Source of the DNA: Synechococcus sp. MU1617
GTDB lineage: Bacteria > Cyanobacteriota > Cyanobacteriia > PCC-6307 > Cyanobiaceae
DNA: 64,000 nucleotides
Reading direction: 5' to 3'
NCBI RefSeq assembly: GCF_020514235.1
Contig: NZ_VTLB01000001.1
Coordinates: forward strand, 248,001 to 312,000
Shown here: piece after piece, positions 9,052 to 17,404 of the stretch
Layout of the letters: each line of letters begins with the position of its first letter
How positions within the stretch are numbered: position 1 is the stretch's first letter
Translations under genes and position numbers: made by a program
The notes under the pieces: model-generated
What the model was told of the DNA's origin: nothing
Database searches by the model: none
Seen by the model: only the letters and a program-made list of their open reading frames with translations

Positions 9052-9306
9052 ATGACTTCACCCGACGCCCCATGGCCCGACTCCGCCAAAGCCAAGGCGG
9101 AAGAGCTGCATCAGTTGCTCCGCATCGGCGATCGCGACTGGCATCAGCTGAAGAGCCACCGACAGCGGCGTGGAGCCGAGTTGCTGGCGGCTGCGATGGT
9201 GCAACTGCTCCGCCAAGGGAACAGCTCCGACGTGGAGAAGCTGACCCAACAGGCGCTCGGATGGTTCAAAGGAGAGTTGAAGGATCCGGGCTGTCCGCGT
9301 CACTGA
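9052..9306 (+). CDS. Small conserved helical protein (possible DUF6439)
   Basis: An 84-residue, mostly helical protein beginning MTSPDAPWPDSAKAKAEEL, with the conserved-looking core LLRIGDRDWHQLKSHRQRRGAELLAAAMVQLL split over helices 2 and 3. It resembles a small family known from cyanobacteria and plastid-bearing plants, which I believe is DUF6439, but I am recalling this and cannot confirm it. The ATG at 9052, with CCAGGG just before it, is preferred over an upstream ATG at 8983. The 3' end overlaps the convergent anti-sigma kinase gene by 41 bases. Confidence 0.68.
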   Translation: MTSPDAPWPDSAKAKAEELHQLLRIGDRDWHQLKSHRQRRGAELLAAAMVQLLRQGNSSDVEKLTQQALGWFKGELKDPGCPRH

Positions 9307-9703
9307 CGGGCCGGCGGCAGGCCAGCTGCAGGCGATTCCCGCGCCGGCTCCAGCGGACATCATCAAAACATTGGTGGATCAGAAACAATCCACGGCCGCT
9401 GGCAGCATCAAGCGCGGTCGGCAGAGTTGCGGTACGGGACTGCTCTGGAAGGCCACAACCCTCATCTTGAACCTGCCAGACCATCCAATTGGGCGTGAGG
9501 ATGCGGCGAACGCGCAGCTTCTTGGCGGGGTTCTCAGCGTTGCCATGGCGAACGGCATTGACCAGGGCTTCATGCAATCCCAGTTCAATCCGCTGACTGG
9601 TGAGAACACAACCAACTGGCTCAGTGAGCAGCTCCAGCAAAGGGGCCAACTGCAGGGTCGACGGCAAGTTGAACTCAGCCCAGCGAAACCTCTTGGACGG
9701 CAC
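9266..9703 (-). CDS. RsbW-like anti-sigma factor serine kinase
   Basis: HATPase_c_2-type regulatory kinase of the partner-switching class: such proteins bind a sigma factor or other client and phosphorylate a STAS-domain antagonist. The GHKL ATP-binding boxes are clear: N box LHEALVNAVRHGN, G1 box VQDEGCGLP and G2 box GRGLFLI. The 145-residue length is normal. It lies 53 bases after GUN4 on the same strand, so the two may be co-transcribed. A STAS protein that could be its antagonist is encoded at 53504-53899. Client identity is unknown. Confidence 0.85.
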   Translation of the reverse strand: MPSKRFRWAEFNLPSTLQLAPLLELLTEPVGCVLTSQRIELGLHEALVNAVRHGNAENPAKKLRVRRILTPNWMVWQVQDEGCGLPEQSRTATLPTALDAASGRGLFLIHQCFDDVRWSRRGNRLQLACRRPVSDADSPDPSTLL

Positions 9704-9756
9704 AGTTGGGCACGTAGACGTCGGTTATTCGAACTTACCGTTGATGGGAAGTCCCG

Positions 9757-10485
9757 TCAGAATCTCCGGGCCACAAGTGCCGGATGATTCAACAGGGAAT
9801 CCATCAGGCGAACGCCACGAAGCTGATTGATCAACGGCATATGCCCCTCTGGGGCCTCGATCGACCAGGTGAAGGCACTTGGATAACGCGTCCAGACGCC
9901 ATCGCATTTCCAGCCGATCCGGGGCCAAAGGCGTTCGTAACGCCCATCGAGGGCTGACAACAACTGGGACTGGGCTGTGAAGCCAAAGCGACCTTGGGAA
10001 TACACCGTCCAGAGTCGATCGAGACTGACCAGATCAACGCCGGACATCGGCGCTACTTCTGAGAAATAGACGTAGCCCCGTTTCACGGCGGCATCACCGG
10101 CTAATTCGCGGAGGCACTGACTGGTAATGCGATCTGCCTCCTCAAAGTTCTGATGGAGCAGCTCCTGCTGCAGCGGCCCATAATCCAGGCCAGCCCCGGA
10201 ATCTGTGGTCAACCAGCCTCGATCGGACGACGGGATCAGAGCGGAAACAGCATCGGGCTGGTGGCGTTGCAACACCTGCAAAATCCAACCTGCAGCCCAG
10301 TCATCACCTGCGGGGTCGAAACCAGAGAGCAGTTCTGGTCCAACCGCAGCCAGCTCCTCAACACGGGTTTCGATCTGCTTGATCAGAGGACGTCGCTGGC
10401 GAGGTGTTCCCTTCGCGAAACGATCCAGCAGCTGGTCAACGCTGAGTTTTGTGGCGGGTGTTGAACCGGAGAGCATGAGTCGCAA
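9757..10485 (-). CDS. gun4: GUN4 domain protein, Mg-chelatase activator
   Basis: GUN4 binds protoporphyrin IX and Mg-protoporphyrin and stimulates Mg-chelatase in chlorophyll synthesis. The C-terminal 150 residues carry the GUN4 fold: DYGPLQQELLHQNFEEADRIT, the short acidic and aromatic segment VSLDRLWTVYSQGRFGFTAQ, and the conserved W-P-RIGWK and YPSAFTWSIEAPEGH segments. The first 80 residues form an N-terminal helical bundle as in cyanobacterial GUN4 (242 residues overall). Two starts are possible, 10485 and 10476 (MLSGSTPATK). It diverges from mnmH and is followed by the anti-sigma kinase. Confidence 0.92.
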   Translation of the reverse strand: MRLMLSGSTPATKLSVDQLLDRFAKGTPRQRRPLIKQIETRVEELAAVGPELLSGFDPAGDDWAAGWILQVLQRHQPDAVSALIPSSDRGWLTTDSGAGLDYGPLQQELLHQNFEEADRITSQCLRELAGDAAVKRGYVYFSEVAPMSGVDLVSLDRLWTVYSQGRFGFTAQSQLLSALDGRYERLWPRIGWKCDGVWTRYPSAFTWSIEAPEGHMPLINQLRGVRLMDSLLNHPALVARRF

Positions 10486-10515
10486 CCGGCCCCAACTGGC
10501 TCGGTGTGGCCCACT

Positions 10516-11559
10516 ATGTCAGGCATGGGCGAGACATGTTCAATCGAAATCCTGCAGCTGCGCGAGCTGAAGGGACCTTTGGTGGACGTGCGCAGCCCCA
10601 GCGAATTTGCGAAAGGCCACTGGCCTGGGGCCATCAACGTGCCTCTCTTCGACGATGAGGAACGCGCCGCAGTCGGCACTGCCTACAAGCAGCAGGGACG
10701 GACACCAGCGATTCACCTGGGGCTTGAACTCACCGGCCCCAAGCTCAGCAGCTTGGCCCGTCAAATGGAAGGCCTTCGTCACCAGGGGGATCCACGGATC
10801 TACTGCTGGCGGGGCGGAATGCGCTCGGCCAGTGTGGCCTGGCTTGCCCGGCAGATCGATCTCAAGCCGAGGCTCCTTCAAGGGGGATACAAGAGTTATC
10901 GGCGCTGGGCTCAGAGCCGATTTGAACAGACCTGGCCCCTTCGCGTGATGGGCGGACGCACGGGAACAGGGAAAACCGATCTGCTGTTGGCGATGGCGGC
11001 GCGCGGTGCAGCCGTCGTTGATTTGGAAGGGCTTGCCAACCACCGCGGAAGCAGTTTCGGCGGCCTTGGCCTGCCGGATCAACCCAGCACCGAGCACTAC
11101 GAGAACCAATTGGCTGAGGCTCTGGATCAACACCTCCACCGTGGGGCCACGGCGATCTGGTTGGAAGCTGAAAGCATCCAGGTGGGCCGCTGCCGCATTC
11201 CCAAGCCCCTGTTCGATCAGATGCAACAGGCCCCTGTGCTGGAGATTCAGCGCGACCTAAGAGAACGGGTGAGCCAATTGGTGCAGGTGTACGGCCACCA
11301 GGGGAGAGCCGCTCTGGCTGAGGCAACCGAACGGATCAGTCGACGCCTTGGCCCCCAGCGCACCAAGGAAGCCCTCGAAGCGATTGCCAGGGAAGACTGG
11401 GCCAGCGCCTGCCGCGCCACGCTCGACTACTACGACCGCTGTTACGACCATGAGTTAGCGCGAACGCCCAGACGCGAGGCGATCGATCTCTCGGGGCTCA
11501 GCGCTGATGAAGCCGCCGAGAAGTTGATCAACCGGGGGTTCATTGAAATCCCCGATTAA
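10516..11559 (+). CDS. mnmH: tRNA 2-selenouridine synthase (SelU/MnmH)
   Basis: Replaces sulfur by selenium at 2-thiouridine 34 of tRNA-Lys/Glu/Gln, through a geranylated intermediate in the characterised E. coli enzyme. The N-terminal rhodanese domain has LVDVRSPSEFAKGHWPGAIN and catalytic Cys97 in YCWRGGMRS; starting at the ATG 10516 puts this Cys at the same number as in E. coli. A P-loop GRTGTGKT follows at 147-154, then a GHWDR-free C-terminal helical region. Selenophosphate synthetase (SelD) is not in this window, so selenium use is open; geranylation or other activity would remain possible. An ATG at 10525 is an alternative start. Confidence 0.92.
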   Translation: MSGMGETCSIEILQLRELKGPLVDVRSPSEFAKGHWPGAINVPLFDDEERAAVGTAYKQQGRTPAIHLGLELTGPKLSSLARQMEGLRHQGDPRIYCWRGGMRSASVAWLARQIDLKPRLLQGGYKSYRRWAQSRFEQTWPLRVMGGRTGTGKTDLLLAMAARGAAVVDLEGLANHRGSSFGGLGLPDQPSTEHYENQLAEALDQHLHRGATAIWLEAESIQVGRCRIPKPLFDQMQQAPVLEIQRDLRERVSQLVQVYGHQGRAALAEATERISRRLGPQRTKEALEAIAREDWASACRATLDYYDRCYDHELARTPRREAIDLSGLSADEAAEKLINRGFIEIPD

Positions 11560-11589
11560 GATCGCCTCCAGCGATGGTTCGAGAACGAC

Positions 11590-11973
11590 GTGAGCAAAGC
11601 AGCGATTCAGTTCTTTCGGGGAGTCAACGAGCCGGTGGTGCCCGACATCCGTCTGACCCGCAGCCGTGACGGCCGTACAGGTCAAGCCACTTTCCGTTTC
11701 GAACAGCCCGCTGCGATTGCTCCCGAAACCATGGGTGACATCACCGGAATGTGGATGGTGGATGAAGAAGGCGAAATGGTCACCCGCGAAGTGAATGGCA
11801 AATTCGTAAACGGCACCGCCAGTGCCCTTGAAGCCGTTTATTCATGGAAATCCGAAGAGGACTTCGAACGGTTCATGCGCTTCGCCCAGCGCTACGCCGA
11901 TGCCAATGGCTTGGGTTATTCACAAAGCCAGGATTCCGATCAGACTGACGGGGCCGACGATCAACAAGCTTGA
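11590..11973 (+). CDS. psb28: Photosystem II assembly factor Psb28
   Basis: Psb28 binds CP43/CP47 assembly intermediates of photosystem II on the cytoplasmic side of the thylakoid and affects chlorophyll protein synthesis. The product is 127 residues and has the family signature: [67 protein letters not shown]. Initiation is at a GTG. The C-terminal tail ([17 protein letters not shown]) is acidic and longer than usual. Its stop overlaps the start of the next gene by four bases, implying translational coupling to a permease. Confidence 0.96.
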   Translation: MSKAAIQFFRGVNEPVVPDIRLTRSRDGRTGQATFRFEQPAAIAPETMGDITGMWMVDEEGEMVTREVNGKFVNGTASALEAVYSWKSEEDFERFMRFAQRYADANGLGYSQSQDSDQTDGADDQQA

Positions 11974-13049
11974 GACTGCCCCAGTGGCTGTCATTGACAG
12001 CCTTCATTGCAGCCATCGTTCTGCTGTGGTCGCTGCGTGATCTGCTGCTGCTGATTTTTGCAGCAGTGGTTCTAGCCATGGCGTTGTGCACGCTGGTGGG
12101 CATCCTTCGAGAGCGGCAGCCGATGCAGAGGCCCCTGGCCGTGCTGCTCTGCATCGTTGGGCTGTTGTTGGTGGCGGCAGGTGCGGCAGGCGTTGTTGTC
12201 CCTCCTTTCCTCGAGGAATTTGCACTGTTGTTGCAGAAGCTGCCGGAAGCAGGGCAGACCCTGGTTCGACTAGGCCTCGGTTGGATCGACAGCATCAGTG
12301 CGTCCATTTATGGCGTCGATGCATTCCCCGATCTCAACGAACTGGGCCTGAACGGTCCACGCCAGCTCGTGCCCGACGGTTCATCACTCGCCGCTGGCGT
12401 GGGCAATGGATTGCTGGGTCTGCTCGGTTTAGCGGGCAACCTCGGCAACGGTGTTCTGCGTCTGTTGTTCGTGGTGGCGGTGGCCCTGATGATCAGCATT
12501 CAGCCCCAGGCCTATCGGAGTGTTGGGCTTCAGTTGATTCCCTCCTTCTACCGACGCCGGGGGCGCCGCATCCTGGATCAATGCGGTGCTGCGTTGAGCA
12601 GCTGGATGGTGGGTGTGCTGATCAGCTCCCTAGCCGTGTTTGTGCTGTGCAGCATTGCGTTAACACTTTTGGGAGTGAAGCTCGTTCTGGCCAATGCACT
12701 CCTTGCAGGCCTTTTGAACGTGATTCCCAATCTGGGACCCACGATGAGCACAATCTTTCCGATGGCGGTAGCCCTGTTGGATGCCCCCTGGAAAGCAGCT
12801 GCGGTGCTGGGTGCCTACGTGGTGATCCAGAACATCGAGAGTTATGTGATCACACCATCGGTGATGCACCACCAGGTGAAGCTGCTCCCAGGGTTGACCC
12901 TGGCAGCGCAATTTCTGTTCACGTTGCTGTTCGGACCTCTCGGCCTGTTGATGGCGCTGCCGCTGGCGGTGGTGCTGCAGGTGATCATCCGTGAGGTGCT
13001 GATCCACGATGTGCTGGACCGCTGGAAACGTCTGGAGCCGGCACGATGA
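11970..13049 (+). CDS. AI-2E family transporter (PerM-like), first of two
   Basis: Polytopic membrane protein of the AI-2 exporter superfamily; members move small molecules or ions and the substrate cannot be predicted. The pattern is typical: paired N-terminal helices ([38 protein letters not shown]), a third helix, a soluble amphipathic region, then four or five helices ending in [23 protein letters not shown]. Initiation is at TTG 11970, overlapping the psb28 stop (TTGA). Its own stop overlaps the next gene. Length 359 residues is normal. Confidence 0.85.
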   Translation: MRLPQWLSLTAFIAAIVLLWSLRDLLLLIFAAVVLAMALCTLVGILRERQPMQRPLAVLLCIVGLLLVAAGAAGVVVPPFLEEFALLLQKLPEAGQTLVRLGLGWIDSISASIYGVDAFPDLNELGLNGPRQLVPDGSSLAAGVGNGLLGLLGLAGNLGNGVLRLLFVVAVALMISIQPQAYRSVGLQLIPSFYRRRGRRILDQCGAALSSWMVGVLISSLAVFVLCSIALTLLGVKLVLANALLAGLLNVIPNLGPTMSTIFPMAVALLDAPWKAAAVLGAYVVIQNIESYVITPSVMHHQVKLLPGLTLAAQFLFTLLFGPLGLLMALPLAVVLQVIIREVLIHDVLDRWKRLEPAR

Positions 13050-14035
13050 CAGCCGGCACGTTTCTCGTTGCCCTCACCCTTGTGGTGCTGGTGCTGCTGC
13101 TCTGGCACCTGCGCTGGGTGCTCCTTGTGCTATTCGGCGCCGTGGTTGTAGCCGTCGCCCTTGATGTGCTGATTGTTCAGCTTCAGAAGCGATCCCCACT
13201 GGAGCGCCCCCAGGCCCTGGCTGTCGTGCTGGGGATTTTGATCTTGGCCGGGGGACTGCTTGGGCAACTGCTGGTTCCGGAGCTGATCAGCCAGTTCCAA
13301 CAACTGGGTCGGGATCTACCGCAGTTGGTCAGCAAGGTGTCCGACCTGCTGAGCAATGAGCCTCGCCTGGCGCAACTGAATGACGCTTTGGGTGAGGGCC
13401 TCAATCTGAAAGGGCTTCAGCCGTTGCTGGGTTTCGCAGGAGGTGCAGCGAACTCGCTGATTCAACTGTTCTTGATGGTTCTGCTCGCGATCCTGCTGGC
13501 CTTGGATCCCAACGCCCATCGGCGCATGGTGGTGGCTATGACGCCCCGACCGGCACGTCAGCAGATGGAACATCTGCTCGATGAATGCCGTCAAGCGTTG
13601 GGGGGGTGGCTCAGTGGCATGACCCTTTCCGCCACCACAGTGTTTCTGCTTACTTGGGGCGGCCTGTTGCTGCTGAAAGCCCCCCTGGCCCTGTTGAGTG
13701 CCCTGGTCTGTGGCCTGCTCACATTCGTGCCGACCATCGGCCCTACCGCTGCAACGCTACTGCCCGCGGGATTGGCCCTGCTGCAGTCGCCGCAATTGAT
13801 GGTGTCGGTGCTGGTGTTCCGCCTGGTGCTGCAGAACCTGGAGGCTTTTCTGCTCACACCGCTGTTGCTGCGCAAAACCGTGAATCTGCTGCCCACCGTG
13901 GCCTTAACAGCTCAGCTCAGCCTTGGTGCCCTGTTGGGACTTCCTGGTGTTCTGCTAGCCCTTCCCCTGGTGGTGGTGCTTCAGGTGCTGATGCAGCGCG
14001 TGGTGGTGCAGCAGATCATGGATCGCTGGGCGTGA
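13046..14035 (+). CDS. AI-2E family transporter (PerM-like), second of two
   Basis: A paralogue of the preceding gene, joined to it by an ATGA overlap. The same topology is visible: FLVALTLVVLVLLLWHLRWV, LVLFGAVVVAVALDVLIV, then a soluble domain and C-terminal helices including the hallmark GLLTFVPTIGPTAATLLP and LLGLPGVLLALPLVVVLQVL. The two proteins are clearly related but divergent, so the duplication is old. They may form a heteromer. Transport substrate unknown. Confidence 0.85.
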   Translation: MTAGTFLVALTLVVLVLLLWHLRWVLLVLFGAVVVAVALDVLIVQLQKRSPLERPQALAVVLGILILAGGLLGQLLVPELISQFQQLGRDLPQLVSKVSDLLSNEPRLAQLNDALGEGLNLKGLQPLLGFAGGAANSLIQLFLMVLLAILLALDPNAHRRMVVAMTPRPARQQMEHLLDECRQALGGWLSGMTLSATTVFLLTWGGLLLLKAPLALLSALVCGLLTFVPTIGPTAATLLPAGLALLQSPQLMVSVLVFRLVLQNLEAFLLTPLLLRKTVNLLPTVALTAQLSLGALLGLPGVLLALPLVVVLQVLMQRVVVQQIMDRWA

Positions 14036-14101
14036 GCCGAGAAACCAATCGTGTATCGAACTGAACACTTGGTAACAAGGGTCACACCTGAGACCAGCCC
14101 T

Positions 14102-14123
14102 GACTAAGTATTTTTACTGAGTC
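14102..14123. other. Imperfect palindrome after the permease operon
   Basis: GACTAAGTA, four T residues, TACTGAGTC: a nine-base stem with one mismatch, 67 bases past the permease stop. There is no T-run after it on either strand, so it is a weak terminator at best. It could also be an operator or a transcript-stabilising hairpin. Confidence 0.35.
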
Positions 14124-14183
14124 GTGAGAACGACGCGTCGAGCATTGGGGCTCTTGGGAGAGGGTCCCATTTTTTTGTCTTCT

Positions 14184-14363
14184 TCAGAGCAGCTGACGTT
14201 TCTTTTTCTCGCTCGAATCGCGCTCTCGCTCAACCGCTTGCCAGTAAGCCGCGGAGACCGCAACCTCCTGCCCCCGTTCAATTCGGCTCAACCGCGCCTT
14301 CAGCGCTTCCACCTCGGCACGCAAGCCAAACACCACCTCACTAAGACCAGGATTCAACTCCAT
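14184..14363 (-). CDS. 59-residue coiled-coil-like small protein
   Basis: Reading the minus strand from an ATG at 14363 gives 59 residues: MELNPGLSEVVFGLRAEVEA, then LKARLSRIERGQEVAVSAAY, then WQAVERERDSSEKKKRQLL and a TGA. Heptad-spaced hydrophobics (V, L, V, L, L, I) in residues 11-30 suggest a short coiled coil, and the tail is highly charged. Composition is protein-like and quite unlike a chance frame. It occupies most of the otherwise empty 14036-14477 interval. No family recognised. No strong ribosome site is seen upstream. Confidence 0.6.
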   Translation of the reverse strand: MELNPGLSEVVFGLRAEVEALKARLSRIERGQEVAVSAAYWQAVERERDSSEKKKRQLL

Positions 14364-14477
14364 GGAACCTGAGCAACCAATCGAGTCGTAGCTCAGGCTT
14401 GAAAAGCAATGACGTTCACCGCGATACCGAAGAAGCCATCTTGACGCCCTTCAATCCAATAGTGTGTCCAAGAGGTC

Positions 14478-14714
14478 TTGAGACGAACCGGATTGGACGT
14501 CATCTTCAATTTCTCCCGTTATGAGGAACTGAGGCAGGCCGTGATGCAGCTGGTTCGCGAGAATCTTGACCCTGAGTTGCTGCACGAGGAAGCCCACGAT
14601 CTGTTCGAATCGTGGTGGGCCTCAACCCACAGCCAGGGGCAGTGGAATGCCGACGTGAAACAACGCACCTGGGATTCGATCTGGCGTGAATTTGGCAACA
14701 GCCCCAAGCGCTAA
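14478..14714 (+). CDS. Conserved hypothetical small acidic protein
   Basis: A product of 78 residues from TTG 14478 or 73 from TTG 14493 (LDVIFNFSRYEELRQAVMQL). It is rich in Glu, Trp and aromatic residues: LLHEEAHDLFESWWASTH and QRTWDSIWREFGNS. It reads as a compact helical protein. No domain is recognised; similar short proteins occur in marine picocyanobacteria. There is no ATG in frame, and AAGAGG at 14470-14475 lies too close to the first TTG and 17 bases before the second, so the start is unresolved. The stop overlaps the end of the convergent small membrane gene. Confidence 0.6.
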   Translation: MRRTGLDVIFNFSRYEELRQAVMQLVRENLDPELLHEEAHDLFESWWASTHSQGQWNADVKQRTWDSIWREFGNSPKR

Positions 14715-14932
14715 CCGAAGCGACGCCACAAAGAACCGGAACCCAGCAAGACCAGCACAGCAAGCTGATGATGCCGAATGGCATAACCAAGCCCTGTCAT
14801 GGTGAACTGATCACTGAGCAGCAGGACTTCGGTGCGCAGATCACCGAGAGCCAGCAGGATCAACAGAATCGGGAACCAACGGGCCGGAACAGCACGGCGT
14901 CTGCGCTCTGAACCGGCGCTGGGATTAGTCAC
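14711..14932 (-). CDS. Small two-helix membrane protein downstream of secF
   Basis: A 73-residue protein initiated at a GTG that overlaps the secF stop by eight bases (14925-14932). After a basic N-terminus (SERRRRAVPARW) there are two hydrophobic segments: WFPILLILLALGDLRTEVLL and HHQLAVLVLLGSGSLW. The overlap implies translational coupling to secF and a membrane location. A longer frame to 15022 would lie inside secF and is rejected. A role with the SecDF complex is only a guess from position. Confidence 0.68.
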   Translation of the reverse strand: MTNPSAGSERRRRAVPARWFPILLILLALGDLRTEVLLLSDQFTMTGLGYAIRHHQLAVLVLLGSGSLWRRFG

Positions 14933-15914
14933 GGGCGCTGTCCCAGAGCGTGAGCAGCGACGGTGCCAGGGCGATACTCGACCAGGAACCAACAACAACC
15001 CCGAGGGCAAGGGCGATCGCAAACCAATACAGCGTTGCCCCCCCGAAAAACACGAGAGCCAAGAGGGGCAGCAAGGTGGTTCCGCTGGTGTAGAGGGTGC
15101 GGGTCAATGTGGCAGAAACCGCTTGATCCACTTGCAATGAGAGGGGCAAGTCGGCGGCGTCCTTGCTGCGTTCGCGGATGCGATCGAAGACCACCACCGT
15201 GTCGTTGACCGAATAACCAGCAATCGTCAGCAGTGAAACCGCAAACAAGCTGTCCACCTCTAGCTGAAGCACAACCCCGAGCCAGGCGAAGACACCACAC
15301 ACGATCGCTACGTCATGGGCCAGCGCCACAAGGGCAAGGAAGGCGTAGCGGCGGTCGTAGCGGAAGCTGATGTAGGCCGCAATACCGCTGAAGGCCACCA
15401 GCAGAGAAATCAGGCTGCTGCGAAGCAGTTGCTTGCCCAGGCTCGGCCCGATGGTGTCGACCGATTGACCACCGGAGAGGAACGGCCCTGCGACGGGTTC
15501 AACGGCCGCAATGACCGCTTGGCCCTGGGCAGCCGACAACGTTGGCAGGCGCAACAACAACGACTGCCCCCCATCCAGAAGCTGAACCCGGGGTGCGCCC
15601 AGATTGGGGAGAGGTTGGCCCTCCTCTTGAGGCAGGTCCAGGTTGCGGATCACATCCGAGACCGCAATCGCCTTGAGCTCAGCGCATGCGTCATCACAAC
15701 GACGCTCCAGTTGGATCTGCGTGCCGCCGGTGAAATCCAAGCCCGGACGGAGGGGAGCACGAATCCCAGGATCCAACCAGCTGAGCAACAAGCCCAACAG
15801 ACTGATCAAAACCACCAGACCAGAAATCAGCCACACCTTGCGGCGCATGCTGCTGAGGGACCAGCGCAGGCTGAGGACCGTGCCCGCTTGTGCCGATGAC
15901 GATGCTTCAGTCAT
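14925..15914 (-). CDS. secF: Protein translocase subunit SecF
   Basis: RND-family membrane subunit that with SecD uses ion-motive force to pull preproteins through SecYEG, in the plasma or thylakoid membrane. The first helix (VWLISGLVVLISLLGLLLSW) is followed by the P1 domain with DFTGGTQIQL, then five helices with the SecF signatures SLLTIAGYSVNDTVVVFDRIRE and YTSGTTLLPLLALVFFGG. The length is 329 residues, with about 25 extra residues before helix 1. It starts three bases after secD ends. Confidence 0.97.
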   Translation of the reverse strand: MTEASSSAQAGTVLSLRWSLSSMRRKVWLISGLVVLISLLGLLLSWLDPGIRAPLRPGLDFTGGTQIQLERRCDDACAELKAIAVSDVIRNLDLPQEEGQPLPNLGAPRVQLLDGGQSLLLRLPTLSAAQGQAVIAAVEPVAGPFLSGGQSVDTIGPSLGKQLLRSSLISLLVAFSGIAAYISFRYDRRYAFLALVALAHDVAIVCGVFAWLGVVLQLEVDSLFAVSLLTIAGYSVNDTVVVFDRIRERSKDAADLPLSLQVDQAVSATLTRTLYTSGTTLLPLLALVFFGGATLYWFAIALALGVVVGSWSSIALAPSLLTLWDSARD

Positions 15915-15917
15915 GGT

Positions 15918-17402
15918 TCAGGCGGTGGGGGAAGGAAGTTGCCCAGTGGGCAGGAAATTGCTGGCACGACGCAGACCGGCGTAGCCCATCAGGAAACGAA
16001 GCAGAGTGCGGGTGCACGTCAGAGCTGTGAACAAACTCAGCAGAACACCGATGCCCAGGGTCGCTGCAAAGCCCTTGACCAGGCCGGTGCCAAGGAAGAA
16101 GAGAGCTGCGCAGCTGATCAACGTGGTCAGGTGACCATCAACGATCGATGAAAAGGCCTCGGAGAAGCCTGTATCGATCGACCGGATCAAGGTGTTGCCC
16201 CGCCGCAATTCGTCTTTGATGCGCTCAAAAATCAGCACATTGGCATCCACGGCCATGCCGATCGAGAGGATGAAACCAGCGATTCCCGGCAAGGTGAGGG
16301 TGACCGGGATCAAGGCGTACACCGCCAGGTTGAACAGGGCATAGAGGCTGAGGGCCATCACGGCCACCGCCCCAGGCAGGCGATAGGCCACCACCATGAA
16401 CACAGCCACCAAAGCCAGACCCGAGAGGGCTGCCACCAGGCTGCGGCGGATGTTCTCTGCTCCGAGCGTGGGCCCGATGGTGCGGACCTCGATCACCTCA
16501 ACGGGCAATGGCAGGGAGCCACCCCGGAGCTTCACCTCGAGCTCACGGGCCGTTTCCGCGCTGAAATTGCCGCTGATGGTGGCTGCTCCACCTGAGATTC
16601 CAGCGCTTTTGAACTGGGGGCCAACGCTGGCGGCGCTGATCAACTGATCATCCAATGTGATGGCAAGCAACCGATCGGTACCGGCAATCGATTTGGTGAG
16701 ATCAGCGAAAGCCTCAGCACCCTCACCATCGAAATTGAGGGTCACCTCCCAACTGTTCGGGTTGTTCTGGAGCGGTTGTCGGCCTGCTGTCACCAGCTGC
16801 TTGCCCGTCAGCGCTGCCGGCTCGAGCATCGTGAGCAGATCGGAATCAACCTTCTTCAGAAGCTCGCGGAGCTGCTCCTCCTCTGAGCTGGCCTGCCCAT
16901 CAAGACCCAGAGTCTCCCGGGTTGACTTCAGCTGATCCAGATCCAGAGGCTCCGGTGTTTCACCGCGGCGGATCTGATCCTCACGCAACCTGAGGATCGC
17001 TTCCACCTGAGAGCGGAGCTGCCTCAGACCACGGAACTCAGCTTCGGTATCAGGCTTTTGGGAACGAAATTCCAGCAGAGCCGTATCACCAAGAACCCTC
17101 GCGGCGGCGGTGGGATCCTGTTCGCCGGGGAGCTGCAACACCAGCTGCGACTCACCAACCGTCTGCAGGGTGGACTCGGCCACACCAAGGCCGTTGACCC
17201 GACGATCGAGAACGGCTTTCACTGCTTCCATCTCTTCGGAGCCGACCCGAGTGATTTCCCCGGCTGGCTTCACTTCAACGGTGAGCTGACTGCCGCCCCG
17301 TAGATCGAGGCCCAGTTCCAGCGGCGTACGAACCAAAAACATCCCGGCAGCGATCGCCAGGGCAAGAACAAGGGCAAACCAACCCTGATAACGCGCCATC
17401 AA
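15918..17402 (-). CDS. secD: Protein translocase subunit SecD
   Basis: Larger subunit of the SecDF motor. The N-terminal helix (WFALVLALAIAAGMFLVRTPLELG) leads to GLDLRGGSQL, then the periplasmic P1 and P4 regions (residues about 40-310), then six helices including GMAVDANVLIFERIKDELR and DGHLTTLISCAALFFLGTG, the conserved transmembrane motifs that carry the proton-relay Asp. At 494 residues it is of usual cyanobacterial length. It begins two bases after the pdhB stop, so pdhB, secD and secF form one transcription unit. Confidence 0.97.
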   Translation of the reverse strand: MMARYQGWFALVLALAIAAGMFLVRTPLELGLDLRGGSQLTVEVKPAGEITRVGSEEMEAVKAVLDRRVNGLGVAESTLQTVGESQLVLQLPGEQDPTAAARVLGDTALLEFRSQKPDTEAEFRGLRQLRSQVEAILRLREDQIRRGETPEPLDLDQLKSTRETLGLDGQASSEEEQLRELLKKVDSDLLTMLEPAALTGKQLVTAGRQPLQNNPNSWEVTLNFDGEGAEAFADLTKSIAGTDRLLAITLDDQLISAASVGPQFKSAGISGGAATISGNFSAETARELEVKLRGGSLPLPVEVIEVRTIGPTLGAENIRRSLVAALSGLALVAVFMVVAYRLPGAVAVMALSLYALFNLAVYALIPVTLTLPGIAGFILSIGMAVDANVLIFERIKDELRRGNTLIRSIDTGFSEAFSSIVDGHLTTLISCAALFFLGTGLVKGFAATLGIGVLLSLFTALTCTRTLLRFLMGYAGLRRASNFLPTGQLPSPTA

Positions 17403-17404
17403 TT

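Noticed and set aside
12004-12994. Open frames in other phases inside the permease genes
   Set aside because: Phase and composition show they are shadows of the two AI-2E transporters.
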